Shown in pieces: positions 35,733 to 44,382 of a DNA stretch of 64,000 nt. Origin of the DNA: CADCTP01 sp963849885. Lineage in GTDB: Bacteria; Actinomycetota; Actinomycetes; Mycobacteriales; CADCTP01. Below the pieces are notes generated by a model. It did not search any database, was not told the origin of the DNA, and saw only the letters and a list, made by a program, of their open reading frames with translations. Where the stretch lies: contig CAWKIV010000021.1 of the NCBI GenBank assembly GCA_963849885.1, positions 62,001-126,000 of the forward strand, written 5' to 3'. Position numbers and translations under genes: made by a program. Each line of letters opens with the position of its first letter. Position 1 is the first letter of the stretch.

Positions 35733-35736
<4 letters not shown>

Positions 35737-36500
35737 CCGCGCTGCGCGACGAGGAAGACCCGGCGGAAGGGCACCAGGGTGCCGTGCGGCTCCGCCGGGT
35801 AGGCCGAGCGGAGCGCCGCGCCGTAGTCGGTCTCGAAGGCGGCGGCGTCCGCGGCCGGCAGCTGCGCGAGCACCGGGCGCAACGCGGTGCCCCGGGTCCA
35901 CTCGAGCACCGGGTCGGGTCCGCCGAGCACGTGCACGTAGGTCGTCTCCCAGGCGTCGACGCGGCAGCCGAGGCCGAGCAGCTGGCGGGCGTAGTCGGCC
36001 GGCTCGTCGACGTCCGGCCACCGGTCCGGGCCGGGGTCGAGCCGGTCCCGCCAGCGGGGTGAGCGGCGCAGCTCGGTGAGCAGCCGGTGCGACGGCGCGT
36101 CCCCGTTGCCCGGCATCTGGACGGCCAGCCAGCCGCCCGGCGCCAGCATGCCGACCAGGCGGGGCAGCTGGGCGCGGTGGCCCGGCACCCAGTGCAGCGC
36201 CGCGTTGGAGACCAGCACGTCCACCGGCCGGTCCGCCTGCCAGTCCTCGATCCGACCGGCGCGAAAGGTCAGCCGCGGCGTCGCCCGCCCGGCCGCCTCG
36301 GCGAGCATGTCCGCCGACGAGTCCACCCCCAGCACGGTGGCCTCCGGCCACCGCTCGGCCAGCGTCGCGGTCAGCGAGCCGTCACCGCAGCCCAGGTCCA
36401 CCACGAAGCCGGGCCGGTCCGCGCCGACCCGCGCCACCAGCTCGTGGAACGGCCGCCCGCGCTCGTCCGCGTACCGTCCGTACTGGACCGGGTCCCACAT
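35733..36500 (-). CDS. tam: trans-aconitate 2-methyltransferase
   Basis: A 255-residue SAM-dependent methyltransferase. MWDPVQYGRYADERGRPFHE at the N-terminus and VVDLGCGDGSLTATLAERWP (SAM motif I) are characteristic of Tam, which methylates trans-aconitate formed spontaneously from cis-aconitate and thereby relieves aconitase inhibition. LVSNAALHWVP is the post-II motif. AGAGGAG lies five bases before the ATG at 36500. The stop codon overlaps that of topA on the other strand (CTAG shared). It is divergent from a MarR regulator with a two-site operator between them. Confidence 0.9.
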
Positions 36501-36509
36501 CCGAACTCC

Positions 36510-36544
36510 TCTCGACATCGAGACAATCTAGCTCGACGTCGAGA
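36510..36544. promoter_or_regulatory. two-site operator between tam and tamR
   Basis: Two near-palindromes, TCTCGACATCGAGA (36510-36523) and GCTCGACGTCGAGA (36531-36544), have centres 21 bases apart, two helical turns, in the short gap between the divergent genes. This is the layout expected of MarR-dimer sites. TamR of Streptomyces coelicolor controls tam in the same arrangement and responds to citrate-cycle acids. Confidence 0.75.
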
Positions 36545-36564
36545 TACCTGGCTACCCTGGCCCG

Positions 36565-37068
36565 GTGCCCGACGAGGTGGACGGCCTGCTGGCCGCCTGG
36601 CAGCGGGAGCGCCCGGACCTCGACGTGGCGCCGCTGGCGGTGCTCAGCCGGGTCAGCCGGCTGGCCCGGCACCTGGACCGGGCCCGGCGGGCGACCTTCG
36701 CGGAACACCAGCTGGAGGCCTTCGAGTTCGACGTGCTCGCCGCGCTGCGGCGGGCCGGGCCGCCGTACGAGCTCTCACCCGGGCAGCTGCTCGGCCAGAC
36801 GCTCGTCGGCTCCGGCACGATGACCAACCGGCTGGACCGGCTGGAGACCCGCGGTCTGGTCCGGCGCCGGCCGGACCCGGAGGACGGCCGCGGCGTGCGG
36901 GTCCGGCTGACCGCCCGCGGCCAGGCCCAGGTGGACGTGGCCGTCACGGACCTGCTGGCCCGGGAGAAGGCGCTGCTGGGCGCCCTGCCCGACCGCGACC
37001 GCGAGCGGCTGGCCCGGCTGCTGCGGGCGGTGCTGCTGCACTTCGAGGGCTCGACCGACCCCGGATGA
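36565..37068 (+). CDS. tamR: MarR-family regulator TamR-like
   Basis: A 167-residue winged-helix repressor. LEAFEFDVLAALRRAGPPYE begins the HTH region, LLGQTLVGSGTMTNRLDRLE is the recognition helix area, and RGLVRRRPDPEDGRGVRVRL is the wing. It is divergent from tam with paired palindromes between, so it most likely represses both genes and is released by citrate or aconitate, by analogy with S. coelicolor TamR. The GTG at 36565 begins 20 bases after the second palindrome, so binding would also block its own start. Confidence 0.85.
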   Translation: MPDEVDGLLAAWQRERPDLDVAPLAVLSRVSRLARHLDRARRATFAEHQLEAFEFDVLAALRRAGPPYELSPGQLLGQTLVGSGTMTNRLDRLETRGLVRRRPDPEDGRGVRVRLTARGQAQVDVAVTDLLAREKALLGALPDRDRERLARLLRAVLLHFEGSTDPG

Positions 37069-37148
37069 CGCGCTGCCCGCCCCCGGTCCGGCCCCCCGAT
37101 TCTGTCGGCCCCGGCGGATACAGTCGGCTCCACAGCGACCGATCAGCC

Positions 37149-39736
37149 GTGGGAGGGGTCATCGACGCCGAGCGAGCCGGCAGCGGCGCCGCGGACAGCG
37201 GCGACGCCGGTCCGGCACGCGACGCGGAGCCGCTCGGCGGCCCGGCACGCGACGCGGAGCCGCTCGGCGGTCCGGCCGGCAAGCTCGCCGGCGCGGCCGA
37301 GGACCGACCGGCCGTCGCCGGCCCGGCGGAGGAGGACGAGCGGCCCGAGCTGGTCTCGTCCACCCAGCGGATCCGGGCGGTCCTGCGGATCCGGGACTTC
37401 CGCCGGCTCTGGCTGGCCATGTCGTTCTCCAGCTTCGGCGACTGGCTCGGCCTGCTGGCGACCACCGCGCTGGCGGCCGAGCTGGCCGACGGCTACGCGG
37501 CGGCCAACTTCGCGCTCGGCGGCGTCCTCGTCGTCCGGCTGCTGCCGGCCGTCGTCTTCGGCCCGCTGGCCGGCGCGTTCGCCGACCGGTTCGACCGGCG
37601 CAAGATGATGGTCGTCGCCGACTTCACCCGCTTCGTGCTGTTCGCGTCGATCCCGATCGTGGGCACGCTCTGGTGGCTGTTCGTCGCGTCGTTCCTGATC
37701 GAGTGCGTCAGCCTGTTCTGGATCCCGGCCAAGGAGGCCTCGGTCCCCAACCTGGTCCGCCGCGACCAGCTGGAGGAGGCCAACCAGGTCAGCCTGGTGA
37801 CGACGTACGGGATCACCCCGATCGCCGCCGCGCTGGTCTTCTCGCTGCTCGCGCTGCTGACCCGGGTGCTGGCCGAGACGGTCGCCTTCTTCGACGCCAA
37901 CCGCGTCGACCTCGCGCTCTACATCAACGCGCTCACCTTCCTGGTGGCCGCGCTGACGGTGCTGCGGATCCGCCGGATCAGCGGCCGGCCGACCGGCGCG
38001 TCGACCGGGCCGGCGCCGGGCGTGCTGCGGCTGCTGCGCGAGGGCTGGGCGTTCATCGGCCACACGCCGCTGGTCCGCGGGCTGGTCATCGGCATCCTCG
38101 GCGCGTTCGCCGCCGGTGGGGCGGTGATCGGCACCAGCAAGACCTACGCGGCCAGCCTGGGCGGCGGCGACGCGACGTACGGGATCCTCTTCGGCGCCGT
38201 CTTCGTCGGCCTCGGGCTCGGCATGGGGCTCGGGCCGAAGGTGGCCCGCGACCTGTCCCGCCGGCGGCTGTTCGGGCTGTCGATCGTCTTCGCCGGCGCC
38301 TGCCTGGTGCTGGTCTCGCTGATGCCGCACCTCACCCTCAGCCTGATCTGCGTGATCGGGGTCGGCTTCGGCGCCGGCACCGCCTACCTGGCCGGCGCGA
38401 CCCTGCTCGGCCGCGAGGTGGCCGACGAGGTGCGGGGGCGCACTTTCGCGTTCGTCCAGTCACTGATCCGGATCGACCTGATCCTCACGCTCGCGGCCGC
38501 GCCGTTCCTGGTCGGGCTGCTGCGGCAGCGGGAGGTCGACCTCGGCGTCGTCGACTTCACCGTGGACGGGGCCCGGATCCTGCTCGCGCTCGCCGGCCTG
38601 CTCGCCATCGCCGGCGGCATCGCGTCCTACCGGCAGATGGACGACCGGCGCGGGGTGCCGGTGGTGCCCGACCTGGTCAGCGCGCTGCGTGGCGACACCA
38701 CCACGCAGCGCCGGCTGTCCCAGGGTGGCATGCTCATCGCCTTCGAGGGCGGCGAGGGCTCGGGCAAGTCGACGCAGGCGCGCAAGCTCGCCGAGTGGCT
38801 CACCGAGCGGGGGGTGGCGGTGACCACGACGCACGAGCCGGGAGCGACCGACTTCGGCCGGAAGGTGCGCAGCATCCTGCTCGACTCCGCGGACGGCTCG
38901 CTCACTCCGCGGGCCGAGGCGCTGCTCTTCGCCGCCGACCGGGCCCACCACGTCGACACGGTGATCCGGCCCGCGCTCGATCGGGGGGACGTGGTGATCA
39001 CCGACCGGTACGTGGACTCCTCGCTCGCCTACCAGGGGGCCGGGCGGTCGCTGTCCGTCGAGGACATCCGCCGGCTGTCCCGCTGGGCGACCAGCGGGCT
39101 GCGTCCGGACCTCACCGTGCTGCTCGACGTCGACCCCGACGTCGGGCTGCAGCGGGCCCGCGCCGGGGGCGCCGCCGACCGGCTGGAGCGGGAGTCGCTC
39201 GACTTCCACCACCGGGTGCGGCGGGCGTTCCGGGCGCTGGCCGACGCGGCGCCGGACCGCTATCTGGTGGTCAACGCGAGCCACCACCCGGACGCGGTGG
39301 CCGCCGTGGTGCGCGCGGGGGCAGGCAAGCGGCTGGCCGCCCGCCTCGCCGCGCAGCGACCGGTGTCCCGGTCCGAGCGCCGGCCCCAGTGGCTGCGCCG
39401 GACCCACCGTGCGGAGCCCGCGCGGTCGGCCGAGAGCGCCCCGCCGCCCGCCGCCGAGCCGCCGTCCGGCGGCGCCGCGCCTCCCGAGCACCGGACCGAC
39501 GGCCCCGGCCGGGTGGCGCCCGCCGCCCCCGAGCGCCGGGCCGACGCCCGCGGCGGTGGCGCGCCGGGCCCCGAGCGCCGGGCCGACGCCCGCGGCGGCG
39601 GCGCGCCGGCCCCGAGCACCGGACCGACGTCCCCGGCGGTGTCGCGCCGCGCCGCGAGCACCGGACCGACGTCCCCGGCGGCGTCGCACCGCCCTCCGAA
39701 CAGCGGGACGACGCGCCCGGCGGGCTGCGGCGATGA
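37149..39736 (+). CDS. tmk: fused MFS transporter/thymidylate kinase
   Basis: Residues 60-515 are a 12-helix major-facilitator domain (FRRLWLAMSFSSFGDWLGLL, ADRFDRRKMMVVADFTRFVL). From about residue 528 a complete dTMP kinase follows: FEGGEGSGKST (P-loop), HEPGATDFGRKVR, ITDRYVDSSLAYQGAGR (DRY motif) and a lid near GAADRLERE. Tmk makes dTDP for DNA synthesis, so the gene should be essential. The fusion is known from Micromonosporaceae. The C-terminal tail is a 42-bp repeat (EHRTD-xPGG units). One unit lacks a base at about 39608, so the frame as read runs to 40967. Restoring it ends the protein at 39736, overlapping holB. The GTG at 37149 is used; an ATG at 37065 overlapping tamR is possible. 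Confidence 0.87.
39483..39736. repeat. 42-bp tandem repeat encoding the Tmk tail
   Basis: Six units begin at 39483 (45 bases), 39528, 39570, 39611, 39653 and 39695. All but the first are 42 bases, except the third (39570-39610), which is 41: its end reads GCGCCGGC where the second unit has GCGCCGGGC. The sixth unit ends exactly in the TGA at 39734-39736. Confidence 0.9.
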
Positions 39737-40923
39737 CCGCCTGGGACGAGGTCGTCGGGCAGCCGCAGGCCGTCGCGGTCCTGCAGGACGCCGCGGCCGC
39801 GGCCGAGCGCGTGGTGGCCGGCGCCGGCGCGGCCCCCGGCTCGATGACCCACGCCTGGCTCTTCACCGGACCGCCGGGCTCGGGCCGCTCGGTGGCGGCC
39901 CGGGCGTTCGCCGCCGCCCTGCAGTGCGAGCGCGGCGGCGTCGGCTGCGGCGAGTGCTCCGGCTGCCACACGGTCCGCGCCCGCACCCACCCCGACGTGC
40001 ACCTGGTGGTGCCCGAGGGCCTGTCGATCGCCGTCCAGGAGATGCGGTCGATCGTGCTCACCGCGGCCCGGCTGCCGGTGCTCGGCCGCTGGCAGGTCGT
40101 GCTGGTCGAGGACGCCGACCGGCTGACCGAGGCGGCGTCCAACGCACTGCTCAAGGCGGTGGAGGAGCCGCCGAGCCGAACGGTCTTCCTGCTGTGCGCC
40201 CCGTCCACCCATCCCGACGACGTGTCGGTCACCATCCGGTCCCGCTGCCGGGTGGTGCCGCTGCGCGCGCCGGCGCCGGACGCGGTCGCCGACGTGCTGG
40301 TGCGCCGGGACGGGATCGACCAGGCGACGGCCAAGTGGGCCGCGCAGGCGGCTCAGGGCCACGTCGGCCGGGCCCGGCGGCTGGCCCGCGACCCGGAGGC
40401 CCGCGAGCGGCGCAAGGCGGTGCTGTCGGTGCCGGCCGCGCTGACCGGTCTCGGCGCCTGCTTCGCCGCGGCCGACCAGCTGGTGACCGCCGCCGAGCAG
40501 GAGGCGGCCGCGCTGTCGGCCGAGCTCGACGGCCCGGAGACCGAGGCGCTGAAGCAGGCGCTCGGCGCCGGCGGCACCGGCAAGGGCGCGGCGGCCGCCA
40601 CCCGCGGCAGCGCCGGGGCCATCAAGGAGCTGGAGCGCCGGCAGCGCTCGCGCTCGACCCGGGCCCAGCGGGACGCGCTCGACCGGGCGCTGGTCGACCT
40701 GGCCGCGTTCTACCGGGACGTCCTGCTCGCCCAGTGCGGCGCCACGGTCGACCCGGCGCACCCGGACGCGACCGCCGACGTGCGCCGGCTGGCCCGGGTG
40801 CTGACCCCCGAGGGAGCCCTGCGCCGGCTGGACGCGGTGCTCGAGTGCCGCGAGGCGCTGGAGCTCAACGTCAAGCCCCGCATCGCCGTGGAGGCCATGA
40901 CGGTCGCGCTCCGGCTGCCCTGA
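39733..40923 (+). CDS. holB: DNA polymerase III delta-prime subunit
   Basis: A 396-residue clamp-loader AAA+ protein. LFTGPPGSGRSVAARAFAAA is the P-loop, with Arg in place of the usual Lys, as expected for a delta-prime subunit that does not hydrolyse ATP. CGECSGCHTVRARTHPDV is the zinc module, LVEDADRLTEAASNALLKAV the Walker B/SRC-like region, and TIRSRCRVVPLR the sensor. The ATG overlaps the corrected stop of MFS-tmk (ATGA). The tmk-holB-ricT order is widespread in Gram-positive bacteria. Confidence 0.92.
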   Translation: MTAWDEVVGQPQAVAVLQDAAAAAERVVAGAGAAPGSMTHAWLFTGPPGSGRSVAARAFAAALQCERGGVGCGECSGCHTVRARTHPDVHLVVPEGLSIAVQEMRSIVLTAARLPVLGRWQVVLVEDADRLTEAASNALLKAVEEPPSRTVFLLCAPSTHPDDVSVTIRSRCRVVPLRAPAPDAVADVLVRRDGIDQATAKWAAQAAQGHVGRARRLARDPEARERRKAVLSVPAALTGLGACFAAADQLVTAAEQEAAALSAELDGPETEALKQALGAGGTGKGAAAATRGSAGAIKELERRQRSRSTRAQRDALDRALVDLAAFYRDVLLAQCGATVDPAHPDATADVRRLARVLTPEGALRRLDAVLECREALELNVKPRIAVEAMTVALRLP

Positions 40924-40945
40924 CCCCGCCCCGTACCCTCGGGGA

Positions 40946-41770
40946 GTGGGCATGGTCTGCGCGGTGAGCTTCGAGCGGTACGGCCGGCTGTATTACTTCG
41001 ACCCGGGCCCGTACACGCCGGCCATCGGCGACAAGGTCCTGGTGCCCACCGACGACGGGCCCGAGGTGGCCGAGTGCGTGTGGGCGCCACAATGGGTCAG
41101 CGAAGACACTCTCGGCATGCCGGTGCTCGCCGGCCTGGCCGCCCCGGAAGACCTGGAGCGGGACGCGCTGATCCGCCGCCGCAAGGCCGACGCCCGGGTC
41201 GCCGCCAAGCGCCTGGTCCGGGAGCACAAGCTGCCGATGAAGATCGTCGGCGTCGACCACGTCCCGGCCACCAACCGGACCACGATCTACTTCTCCGCCC
41301 CGCACCGGGTCGACTTCCGCAGCCTGGTCCGCGACCTCGGCGCGACGCTGACCTGCCGGGTCGAGCTCCGGCAGCTGTCCCCGCGGGACGAGGCCCGGGT
41401 GCAGGGCGGCATCGGTTCGTGCGGACGGGACCTCTGCTGCGCGACGTTCCTCAAGGACTTCGAGCCGGTCTCCATCCGGATGGCCAAGGACCAGGACCTG
41501 CCGCTCAACCCGCTGCGCATCTCCGGGGCGTGCGGGCGGCTGCTGTGCTGCCTGAAGTACGAGCACCCGCTGTACGTCAAGGCGCACGAGACCGTCCCCG
41601 CCCGCGGCACCGAGGTGGACACCCCCGAGGGCCCGGGCCGGGTGGTCGACATCAACGTGCCCAGCGAGACGGTCAAGGTCCGGCTGCGCGACGGGGGCCG
41701 GACCTGCTCCTGCTCGTTCGCGTCGGTCTGCGGCCCGCGGCAGGCGCACGACGAGCGGTACAACGCCTGA
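40946..41770 (+). CDS. ricT: PSP1-domain protein, RicT/YaaT type
   Basis: A 274-residue PSP1 protein. Two cysteine clusters, SCGRDLCCATFL and ACGRLLCCLKYEHPLY, are those that bind an iron-sulfur cluster in the Bacillus Y-complex (RicT with RicA and RicF), which stimulates RNA maturation by RNase Y. Actinobacteria lack the full partner set as far as I know, so the local role is open. The GTG at 40946 follows GGGGA directly; MVCAVSFERYGRLYY then matches the family start. It follows holB by 22 bases. Confidence 0.88.
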   Translation: MGMVCAVSFERYGRLYYFDPGPYTPAIGDKVLVPTDDGPEVAECVWAPQWVSEDTLGMPVLAGLAAPEDLERDALIRRRKADARVAAKRLVREHKLPMKIVGVDHVPATNRTTIYFSAPHRVDFRSLVRDLGATLTCRVELRQLSPRDEARVQGGIGSCGRDLCCATFLKDFEPVSIRMAKDQDLPLNPLRISGACGRLLCCLKYEHPLYVKAHETVPARGTEVDTPEGPGRVVDINVPSETVKVRLRDGGRTCSCSFASVCGPRQAHDERYNA

Positions 41771-41791
41771 CCGGCTGGGAAAGACCGGTAT

Positions 41792-41989
41792 GTGGCGAAG
41801 GAACTGGACGACCGCTGGTACTTCAACGTCGACACCGGTCAGGCGGAGCGCGGCCCGGCGAAGCGCGGCTACCTGGAGAGCCGGATCGGCCCGTACGAGA
41901 CGCGCGAGGAAGCCGAGCGCGGCCTCGCGGAGATGCACGAGCGCAACAAGCGGATGGACGAGGAAGACCGCCGCTGGGAGGAGGGGTGA
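41792..41989 (+). CDS. small SPOR-like acidic protein
   Basis: A 65-residue soluble protein: DDRWYFNVDTGQAERGP, then SRIGPYETREEAERGLAEMH, ending in a charged helix. The pattern with GPYETREEAERG resembles the minimal SPOR-type small proteins common in Streptomyces and relatives. The GTG at 41792 starts it and its stop overlaps the next gene (GTGA). Function unknown; translational coupling suggests co-expression with the phosphoribosyltransferase. Confidence 0.75.
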   Translation: MAKELDDRWYFNVDTGQAERGPAKRGYLESRIGPYETREEAERGLAEMHERNKRMDEEDRRWEEG

Positions 41990-42537
41990 CAGATGGCTCC
42001 TCCGAGCTGCTCCACCTCGTGCCGGTCCGGCGCGGGCACTTTGCGTACGAGTCCGGGCATCACGGTGACCTGTGGCTCGAGCTGGACACACTTCTGGTCT
42101 CCGCCCGCCGCCTCCGGCCGTACGTCGGCGAGCTGGCCAGCCAGCTGACCCCGCACGGCCTGGAGGTCGTCTGCGGGCCGCTGACCGGCGGCGCCTTCGT
42201 CGCGCAGACGGTCGCCGCCGAGCTGGACGTCGACTTCTGCTACGCCACGGCCGGGTCGTACGAGCTGCCGGCCGCCTTCGAGCCCTTCATCGCCGGCCGC
42301 CGTGTCGCGATCGTGGACGACGCGATCAACGCCGGCTCGGCGGTGGCCGGCACGGCCGCCTCCATCCGCGCGCTCGGCGGCCACCCGACCGTGGTCGGCA
42401 GCCTGCTCCTGCTCGGCCCCGCACCCGAGCTCGGCGTCCCGGTGGAGCACCTGGCCGCGCTGCCGAGCGCACTCTGGACCATCACCGACTGCCCGCTCTG
42501 CCACGCCGGCGCCCCGCTCGACCGCCCGCCCTCCTGA
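41986..42537 (+). CDS. orotate phosphoribosyltransferase-like protein
   Basis: A 183-residue type I PRTase. VAIVDDAINAGSAVAGTAAS is the PRPP-binding loop, although the usual DDVxTTG Thr residues are replaced by INAG. VVCGPLTGGAFVAQTVAAEL and FCYATAGSYELP fit the OPRT fold. The changed PRPP loop means it may not be the pyrimidine-pathway PyrE but a paralog of unknown specificity. The GTG overlaps the stop of the small SPOR-like gene. It is the last chromosomal gene before the tRNA and the island. Confidence 0.8.
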   Translation: MTDGSSELLHLVPVRRGHFAYESGHHGDLWLELDTLLVSARRLRPYVGELASQLTPHGLEVVCGPLTGGAFVAQTVAAELDVDFCYATAGSYELPAAFEPFIAGRRVAIVDDAINAGSAVAGTAASIRALGGHPTVVGSLLLLGPAPELGVPVEHLAALPSALWTITDCPLCHAGAPLDRPPS

Positions 42538-42596
42538 GCACGCCCCACGCCGCCGCCGGTACACTGTCCGCGCCCGGCCCGCCCCGCGAGCCGTGC

Positions 42597-42672
42597 GCCG
42601 CCTTAGCTCAGTCGGCAGAGCGATTCACTCGTAATGAATAGGTCGTCGGTTCGATTCCGACAGGCGGCTCCA
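42597..42672 (+). tRNA. tRNA-Thr(CGT)
   Basis: A complete cloverleaf: acceptor arm GCCGCCT/AGGCGGC, D-stem GCTC/GAGC, anticodon stem ATTCA/TGAAT with loop CTCGTAA (anticodon CGT), and T-arm GTCGG-TTCGATT-CCGAC. The 3' CCA appears to be encoded (42670-42672). Its 3' half is duplicated at 49674-49734. Confidence 0.95.
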
Positions 42673-42690
42673 CCCCTGACCTGCGGGTTC
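42628..42690 (+). repeat. left attachment-site-like direct repeat (3' half of tRNA-Thr)
   Basis: From the anticodon loop (CTCGTAATGAAT) through the tRNA end and about 18 bases beyond, this sequence recurs at 49674-49734. Only three substitutions and one 3-base gap separate the copies. This is the usual signature of integration at a tRNA 3' end. Confidence 0.85.
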
Positions 42691-42710
42691 GTCCTCCCGG
42701 ACGGACCCGC
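42683..42710 (+). terminator. terminator of tRNA-Thr
   Basis: A 12-bp stem (42683-42694 with 42699-42710, one G-T pair) and a TCCC loop follow the tRNA by 10 bases. Confidence 0.75.
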
Positions 42711-42765
42711 CTCGTCGTCCCGGTCTCATCTCAGTCGGAGCTGCCGAACTTCTAGAACTGCCGGA

Positions 42766-42996
42766 GAGGTACGCCCGGACGTCACCATCTCCGACTTCGC
42801 GATGGTGCTGTGCGCGGTCGCCGACCTCGGCGGCGACGTCCATCCGGAGCTGTGGCGGCGGTACCTGCCCACGCTGCTGGACGGCTTCCGCCCCGACGGA
42901 CCGGAGCTCCCGGTCGCCGCGCTGACGCCAGAGGAGTTCCTGGCGGCGTCGATCGCCGCGCACCGCCCGTCCGGGATCGCACCGCCCCGGCGGCGA
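42766..42996 (+). pseudogene. C-terminal fragment of a TetR-type regulator
   Basis: The reading frame DVTISDFAMVLCAVADLGGD, then HPELWRRYLPTLLDGFRP and ALTPEEFLAASIAAHR, is the C-terminal ligand-binding end of a TetR-family regulator. No helix-turn-helix or start codon precedes it; the sequence upstream is the tRNA terminator. It looks like a remnant cut at the island boundary. Downstream it runs into a GC repeat. Confidence 0.6.
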
Positions 42997-43112
42997 GCGC
43001 ACCGCCCCGGCGGCGTGCGGACCAGCCCGGGCGGCGAGCGCACCGCCCGGGCGGCGTGCGCACCAGCCCGGGCGGCGTGCGCACCAGCCCGGGCGGCGCG
43101 CACCACCCGGGC
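42978..43112. repeat. 20/21-bp minisatellite
   Basis: About six copies of GCGTGCGCACCAGCCCGGGCG or its GCGAGCGCACCGCCCGGGCG variant lie between the TetR fragment and the 418-residue gene. Unit lengths alternate between 20 and 21 bases. Confidence 0.75.
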
Positions 43113-43125
43113 CGTGCGCGCGCGC

Positions 43126-44382
43126 TCAGTGCCCGTGGTCGCCGCAGCGGCACCGTCCTCGTCCCCGGCCGTACGGGCGGAGGGTCGCGGCAGCCTCGCA
43201 GACGTCGGCGGTCAGCTCCGCCACCGGCTGCAGCGGGTCGACCGAGTCGATCAGCCAGTCGAAGACCGTCCGCCACGCGCTCGCGGTCGCCGCCGCGTCG
43301 AACAGGGTGGTCCCGTCCGGCAGCTTCGCCCCGAGCAGGCCAGCCACCGCGACCCACTCGTCGCCCAGCCCGGCGACCGAGCCCTGGGCCGGCACCGGGA
43401 CGCCCGGCCGGCACAGCGGCCGGACGAACGGGGCCAGCTCGGCCAGGATGCTGCGGGCGGTCTCGAACTGCCGCTGCAGGTCCCGGATCCGCAGCGCCGA
43501 CAGGCCGGTCACCGAGGTGGACAGTCGCGTGTGGACGGCCCGGGCGGCCGACTCCAGCCGGTACAGGTCGGTCGAGGTCGGCTCGTCCCGGAAGGGTCCG
43601 GGGTCGCAGTTGTCGTCGATCGCGGCCAGTAGCTCGTCGAGCAGGCCGGGGATGATCGGGTCCGGCCGTACGCCGGCGGGCAGGCGCGGGTCGCGCAGCC
43701 CCAGCACCGTAGCGGCCAGCCGCGCCCGCTCGGCCGGCGGGACGCGGTCGTCGCGCTCGTGGTAGCAGTACAGCCGGGTCTGCACCGGCACCTCGTCGCC
43801 GAGGCACAGCTCGTCGCCGTCGAGCTGCTCGATCGCCCGGTCCACCGCGGCGAAGAACCCGATGCGGTCGCCGTACTGGTAGACGACGGCGAGGACGCCG
43901 GCCGCGGTGACGTAGTCGGGGCTGATCAGCGCGGCGGGATCGGCGACGGACGGCAGGGCCAACACCGTGCCGGCGACGTCCGCGCACGGGTCGAAGTATC
44001 CCGTCGACGGCTGTCCCGACTGGCCGGACGCGACGCCCGCCGGGGCGCCCCCGGCCGCTCGCTCCCCAAGCCCGGCCGGGGCGCCCGCGGCCGCCCGGTT
44101 CCCGAGCCCGGCCAGGGTCTCCTGGTACCGGGGGTCGGAGCGGATCCTGGCGACCAGCTCGGCGACGGCGAGGTCGAGCTCCGCCACCGGCCGCCCGGCC
44201 GCGACCGCGGGCAGCGCCCTGGCGACCGCCTCGGACTCGTCGGCGGTGACGCCGAGCCGCAGCTTGTCCGAGGTCTCCCGGATCAGGGCGGCGACGAACC
44301 GGGGCCGCAGTTCCTGCTGCGCCACGTCGAGGACTCGGCGAGCGACGCTGCGGGTGGCGGGGGACCGCACCGGCCGGCTCAT
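43126..44382 (-). CDS. island protein of unknown function (418 aa)
   Basis: A soluble 418-residue protein without signal or membrane helices. It begins MSRPVRSPATRSVARRVLDV, has a low-complexity Gly/Ala insert near residues 95-120, the segments YQYGDRIGFFAAVDRAIEQL and TRLYCYHERDDRVPPAERAR in the middle, LRIRDLQRQFETARSILAEL, and ends in a Cys/His-containing tail (RGRCRCGDHGH) that could bind metal. I do not recognise the family. The ATG at 44382 has AAGGGGA seven bases upstream and overlaps the stop of the 111-residue gene, so the two are co-translated. It is transcribed away from the AAA+ activator. Confidence 0.7.
   Translation of the reverse strand: MSRPVRSPATRSVARRVLDVAQQELRPRFVAALIRETSDKLRLGVTADESEAVARALPAVAAGRPVAELDLAVAELVARIRSDPRYQETLAGLGNRAAAGAPAGLGERAAGGAPAGVASGQSGQPSTGYFDPCADVAGTVLALPSVADPAALISPDYVTAAGVLAVVYQYGDRIGFFAAVDRAIEQLDGDELCLGDEVPVQTRLYCYHERDDRVPPAERARLAATVLGLRDPRLPAGVRPDPIIPGLLDELLAAIDDNCDPGPFRDEPTSTDLYRLESAARAVHTRLSTSVTGLSALRIRDLQRQFETARSILAELAPFVRPLCRPGVPVPAQGSVAGLGDEWVAVAGLLGAKLPDGTTLFDAAATASAWRTVFDWLIDSVDPLQPVAELTADVCEAAATLRPYGRGRGRCRCGDHGH

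Noticed and set aside
36087..40967. A 1626-codon open frame on the plus strand
   Set aside because: Only 37149-39610 of it is protein-like (MFS-Tmk). The start is antisense to tam and the end runs out of frame through holB.
42978..43112. Regularly spaced repeats considered as a CRISPR array
   Set aside because: The units are contiguous with no unique spacers, and no cas genes are present. The same holds for 7390-7530, 8886-9125 and 39483-39736.
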